DNA from: Chitinophaga pinensis
GTDB taxonomy: Bacteria > Bacteroidota > Bacteroidia > NS11-12g > UBA955
NCBI GenBank assembly: GCA_945888525.1
Contig: CAMDAF010000004.1
Span: 53,483 to 117,482, forward strand
Length of the DNA stretch: 64,000 nucleotides
Direction of reading: 5' to 3'
Shown: positions 60,860 to 64,000 of the stretch, piece by piece
Layout of the letters: the number at the start of each line of letters is the position of its first letter
How positions within the stretch are numbered: the first letter of the stretch is position 1
Notes under the pieces: generated by a model
Told to the model about the DNA's origin: nothing
Databases searched by the model: none
Seen by the model: the letters and a program-made list of their open reading frames with translations, nothing else
Position numbers and translations under genes: made by a program

Positions 60860-63676
60860 TTAACGGCTCAAATACATGCTTTTCTTGCTGTAGATTTCTC
60901 TGAATCCTGGATCTTTTGTGTCTTTCACAAACAAGATAGATTCTCCAGTACTCTTCATTTCTGGTCCAAGCTCCCTGTTTACATTCGGGAATTTATTGAA
61001 AGAGAACACCGGCAATTTAATGGCCAATCCTTCCAACTTACGCTCGATGGTAAAGTCTTTCAATTTGTGTGTACCCAACATGATCTTGGTGGCAATATTG
61101 ATGTAAGGTACTTGGTAAGCTTTACAGATAAACGGCACTGTTCTACTCGCACGCGGATTTGCTTCAATCACATACACTTTCTCGTCTTTAATGGCGAACT
61201 GTATGTTCAACAAACCTCTAATATTCATAGCGAAGGCCAACTTCTTGCTGTACTCTTCCATTTTGTCCATTACATTTTGACTTAATGAGAACGGAGGTAA
61301 TACCGCAGAACTATCGCCTGAGTGGATACCGGCAGGCTCTATATGCTCCATCATGCCAATAACATGGTAATCGTCGCCATCACAAATTACATCGCACTCT
61401 GCTTCTTCTGCACGGTCTAAGAAATGGTCGATCAAAACCCTATTACCAGGCAGGTCGCCCAACAAACCAATCACCGCATTTTCTAAATCTTCGTCGTTGA
61501 TTACAATTTTCATCCCTTGACCACCCAATACATAACTCGGACGAACCAGCACCGGATAACCCACTTCGTGTGCAATTTTAACTGCATCCTCTGCTGTTTC
61601 AGTAACACCGTATTTTGGGTAAGGAATGTTCATTTCTTTCAACAAGTCGCTGAACAAACCGCGGTCCTCACTCATATCCATATCAGGGAATGAAGTTCCG
61701 ATAATTTTAATGCCGCGCTCGTGTAATTTCTCCGCTAATTTCAAGGCTGTTTGACCACCCAATTGAACAATCACACCTTCTGGTTTTTCCAATTCGATGA
61801 TTTCCCAAATATGCTCCCAATACACTGGCTCGAAATACAATTTATCTGCCATGTCGAAATCGGTACTCACTGTCTCAGGATTGCAATTCACCATGATGGC
61901 TTCGAAGCCTGCTTCTTTGGCCGCCAGCAAACCGTGAACACACGAATAGTCGAATTCTATACCTTGACCAATGCGGTTAGGACCACTGCCCAATACCACA
62001 ATTTTCTTTTTATCACTCACTGCACTTTCATTTTCGCCCTCAAAACAAGAGTAGAAATAATTGGTAGGTGAAGGAAATTCTGCTGCACAAGTATCAACCA
62101 TTTTATAGGTACGGGTAATGCCCATGCCTTTGCGCTTGGCATACACATCATCTTCTGTGCAGTTCTTAATCAAGTATGCAATTTGATAATCGCTGTACCC
62201 TTTGCGTTTGGCTGTGCGCATCAAATCCATTGGCAAGGTCTCTAAAGTAAAACGTCTAATTTGTTTTTCGGTATTCACCAGGTCGAGTATTTGCTCCAAG
62301 TACCAACGGTCTATACGCGTTAATTTTTGAATGGTGGTTAAAGGAACCCCCAATTCAATGGCATCTTTTAAGTGGAACAGGCGGTCCCAGCTCGGGTTCT
62401 CCAAACTGTGGGCTATTTCTTCCAAATTTCTTATACCGGTACCATCGGCACCTAGTCCGAATTTGCGAATCTCTAAGGATTGACAAGCTTTTTGCAATGC
62501 TTCTTGGAAACTGCGACCTATAGCCATTACCTCTCCTACCGACTTCATTTGAAGACCCAATTGTTTGTTGGCACCTTTAAATTTATCGAAGTTCCATCTT
62601 GGTATTTTTATAATCACATAGTCGATGGCTGGTTCGAAGTATGCAGAGGTGGTTTTGGTTACTGGATTTTTTAATTCATCCAAGTTGTAACCAATGGCCA
62701 ATTTCGCCGCTATTTTAGCAATTGGATAACCAGTTGCTTTTGAAGCCAAGGCCGATGAACGCGATACACGTGGATTGATTTCAATCGCTATTATATCTTC
62801 GTCTTCAGGATTCACTGCAAATTGCACATTGCAACCACCTGCAAAATTCCCTATGCTGCTCATCATTAAGAAAGCCATGTTACGCATGCGTTGGAAACAG
62901 GTATCGCTTAAAGTCATTGCAGGTGCAATGGTTATACTGTCGCCGGTATGAACCCCCATTGGGTCAAGATTTTCTATGGTGCAAATTACAGCAATGTTGT
63001 TGTTGTTATCACGCAATACCTCAAGCTCGTATTCTTTCCATCCAAGAACCGCTTGCTCAACCAATACTTCATGTGTTGGAGAGGCTTCTAGTCCAGCGCG
63101 CAATGCTGCTTCCAAATCGTCTTTTGTTTTAACAAATCCACCACCGTAACCACCTAGGGTAAACGAAGGACGGATAACCAAGGGATAACCAATTTCTTGG
63201 GCAATTTCTTTACCTTCTAGAAACGAATTGGCGGTTCTGCTGGTAGCAACACCAATACCAATGTCTATCATTAGTTGTCGAAACAACTCGCGGTTTTCAG
63301 TTTTCTGTATGGCCGCCGTGTCCACACCAATTATGCGGATATTGTACTTCTCCCAGATGCCTAAATCTTCGGCCTCAATGCAAAGGTTCAACGCCGTTTG
63401 TCCACCCATGGTAGGCAATACCGCATCAATATGTCTTTCTTGTAAAATCTTTTCAATTGACTCAACAGTTAGTGGCCATAAATACACATGGTCTGCTGTC
63501 ACATTGTCGGTCATAATGGTCGCAGGATTGCTGTTTATAAGCGACACTTCAATTCCTTCTTCGCGAAGGGAACGGGCAGCCTGACTGCCTGAATAGTCGA
63601 ATTCGCAAGCCTGACCGATGATGATTGGTCCGCTGCCTATAATTAATACTGATTTAATGGAGGGGTCTTTGGGCAT
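60860..63676 (-). CDS. carB: Carbamoyl-phosphate synthase large subunit, without MGS domain
   Basis: Makes carbamoyl phosphate from glutamine-derived ammonia, bicarbonate and two ATP for arginine and pyrimidine synthesis. The 938-residue protein has both ATP-grasp halves: SVLIIGSGPIIIGQACEFDYSGSQAARSL with GGQTALNLC, NVQFAVNPEDEDIIAIEINPRVSRSSALASKATGYPIAK; and VVLGSGPNRIGQGIEFDYSCVH with GGQTALKLAEKL, NIQFAIKDEKVYVIEANPRASRT. It ends soon after GPEMKSTGESILF, whereas E. coli CarB (1073 residues) continues with an allosteric MGS domain that is absent here. The natural stop and a following terminator show this is not a truncation by the window. carA is not adjacent. Confidence 0.95.
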   Translation of the reverse strand: MPKDPSIKSVLIIGSGPIIIGQACEFDYSGSQAARSLREEGIEVSLINSNPATIMTDNVTADHVYLWPLTVESIEKILQERHIDAVLPTMGGQTALNLCIEAEDLGIWEKYNIRIIGVDTAAIQKTENRELFRQLMIDIGIGVATSRTANSFLEGKEIAQEIGYPLVIRPSFTLGGYGGGFVKTKDDLEAALRAGLEASPTHEVLVEQAVLGWKEYELEVLRDNNNNIAVICTIENLDPMGVHTGDSITIAPAMTLSDTCFQRMRNMAFLMMSSIGNFAGGCNVQFAVNPEDEDIIAIEINPRVSRSSALASKATGYPIAKIAAKLAIGYNLDELKNPVTKTTSAYFEPAIDYVIIKIPRWNFDKFKGANKQLGLQMKSVGEVMAIGRSFQEALQKACQSLEIRKFGLGADGTGIRNLEEIAHSLENPSWDRLFHLKDAIELGVPLTTIQKLTRIDRWYLEQILDLVNTEKQIRRFTLETLPMDLMRTAKRKGYSDYQIAYLIKNCTEDDVYAKRKGMGITRTYKMVDTCAAEFPSPTNYFYSCFEGENESAVSDKKKIVVLGSGPNRIGQGIEFDYSCVHGLLAAKEAGFEAIMVNCNPETVSTDFDMADKLYFEPVYWEHIWEIIELEKPEGVIVQLGGQTALKLAEKLHERGIKIIGTSFPDMDMSEDRGLFSDLLKEMNIPYPKYGVTETAEDAVKIAHEVGYPVLVRPSYVLGGQGMKIVINDEDLENAVIGLLGDLPGNRVLIDHFLDRAEEAECDVICDGDDYHVIGMMEHIEPAGIHSGDSSAVLPPFSLSQNVMDKMEEYSKKLAFAMNIRGLLNIQFAIKDEKVYVIEANPRASRTVPFICKAYQVPYINIATKIMLGTHKLKDFTIERKLEGLAIKLPVFSFNKFPNVNRELGPEMKSTGESILFVKDTKDPGFREIYSKKSMYLSR

Positions 63677-63689
63677 GATTAAAATTTGG

Positions 63690-63697
63690 CAAAAATA
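63690..63697 (-). promoter_or_regulatory. -7 box of carB
   Basis: Minus strand TATTTTTG, 13 nt before the ATG at 63676. Confidence 0.45.
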
Positions 63698-63744
63698 ACT
63701 CTAATTTTCGTTAAAAAATAAGGTTGTGGAAAAGTAGAGCAACG

Positions 63745-63900
63745 ATTGTATGGCCCCCATTTCCGGCTGTGCATTTTAGCCTAAATGTTTTCTGAGGCAG
63801 CTGCAATTCCGCGCCAATGGCTATCTGCCGCCCGCCTTGCCGAAGAAGCAGCTTTGGCTCAGAAAACCTTCAGGGCTGGCATTCCCATCCGGGGTGCGTC
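63745..63900. repeat. G+C-rich structured intergenic element
   Basis: A stretch visibly richer in G+C than its surroundings. GTTTTCTGAG (63787-63796) pairs perfectly with CTCAGAAAAC (63858-63867), and inside it AGCTGC (63799-63804) pairs with GCAGCT (63848-63853), enclosing smaller GGC/GCC pairings. This gives a long imperfect hairpin of about 81 nt. It could be a dispersed extragenic element or a structured RNA. The 59-codon frame across it (ATG 63785) is probably not a gene. Confidence 0.5.
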
Positions 63901-64000
63901 GAAAATACCATATCGTGCAATTCTTTGGAAACGACACTTTGTTTTTGAGCGAAGAGTGCTATGATTGTTAAAGCCATTTGTATGTGAGGGAGAAGTAGAA

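Noticed and set aside
63785..63964. A 59-codon ATG frame reading MFSEAAAIPRQWLSAARLAE...
   Set aside because: It overlaps a strongly structured G+C-rich element, has no promoter box near its start, and its Ala/Arg-rich composition follows from the base composition.
1..64000. CRISPR arrays, insertion sequences, prophage genes, tRNA and rRNA genes
   Set aside because: I looked on both strands and found no regularly spaced repeats, transposase or phage-type proteins, or cloverleaf/rRNA sequence.

Overview
The window is a chromosomal segment of an AT-rich member of the Bacteroidota, probably a pigmented, type IX secretion (T9SS) carrying aerobe. Several independent signs agree. There is a porP/gldK/gldL/gldM block and a secreted protein with a T9SS C-terminal sorting domain. 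Small families confined to this phylum occur (DUF4296, DUF4290). Promoters have the phylum-specific form TTG-N19/20-TAnnTTTG, and Shine-Dalgarno sequences are not apparent. The exact genus cannot be read from the sequence. There are no rRNA, tRNA, CRISPR, phage or insertion-sequence genes, and no recognisable transcription factor gene.

Layout: 1-4839 (minus) holds gldM (cut by the window edge), gldL, gldK and a PorP/SprF-type protein. 5087-8894 (minus) holds dnaA, a methylmalonyl-CoA mutase large subunit and a small membrane protein. 9048-13702 holds an ABC permease (plus), a YggS-type PLP protein (minus) and a DUF4296 lipoprotein plus mutS2 (plus). 13704-19127 (minus) is a complete tripartite RND efflux operon. 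19272-21244 (minus) holds a nucleotide-sugar dehydrogenase and a lipoprotein. 21609-25224 (plus) holds a polysaccharide deacetylase with a glycosyltransferase, a LolC/E-type permease and a degenerate TrpF-like protein. Then follow trmB (minus), pdhB and pepT (plus). 28737-32982 (minus) runs DUF4290, murA, a cysteine-less thioredoxin-fold protein, grpE and dnaJ. 33072-39659 (minus) holds a lipoprotein, a decayed outer-membrane protein gene, uvrD/pcrA, and a TonB-dependent receptor with a small companion. 39731-53729 (plus) holds uvrA with a pentapeptide-repeat gene, gcvT with a membrane protein, a frameshifted lipoprotein gene, korAB, a PNGase F-like secreted protein, and the carotenoid operon crtZ-crtI-crtB. 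53730-63676 holds dnaB (minus), clpC and a TPR-like protein (plus), two envelope lipoproteins (minus) and carB (minus).

Most of the window is housekeeping: replication (dnaA, dnaB), repair (mutS2, uvrD, uvrA), proteostasis (clpC, grpE, dnaJ) and central metabolism (korAB, pdhB, gcvT, mcm, carB). Cell-envelope and secretion functions are spread between. The T9SS genes at the left edge would export the PNGase F-like protein encoded at 48390-50321.

I found no large undescribed system. The points most worth a second look are small: two -7 promoter boxes that abut face to face in the 16-bp gap between yggS and a lipoprotein gene; a widespread pattern of -7 boxes only 4-15 nt before start codons; five of six convergent gene pairs separated by 0-4 nt; a pentapeptide-repeat gene directly abutting uvrA; an Asp-type MurA; a thioredoxin-fold protein and a TrpF-like protein that both lack their catalytic cysteines; two decayed genes; and a G+C-rich structured intergenic element at the right edge.
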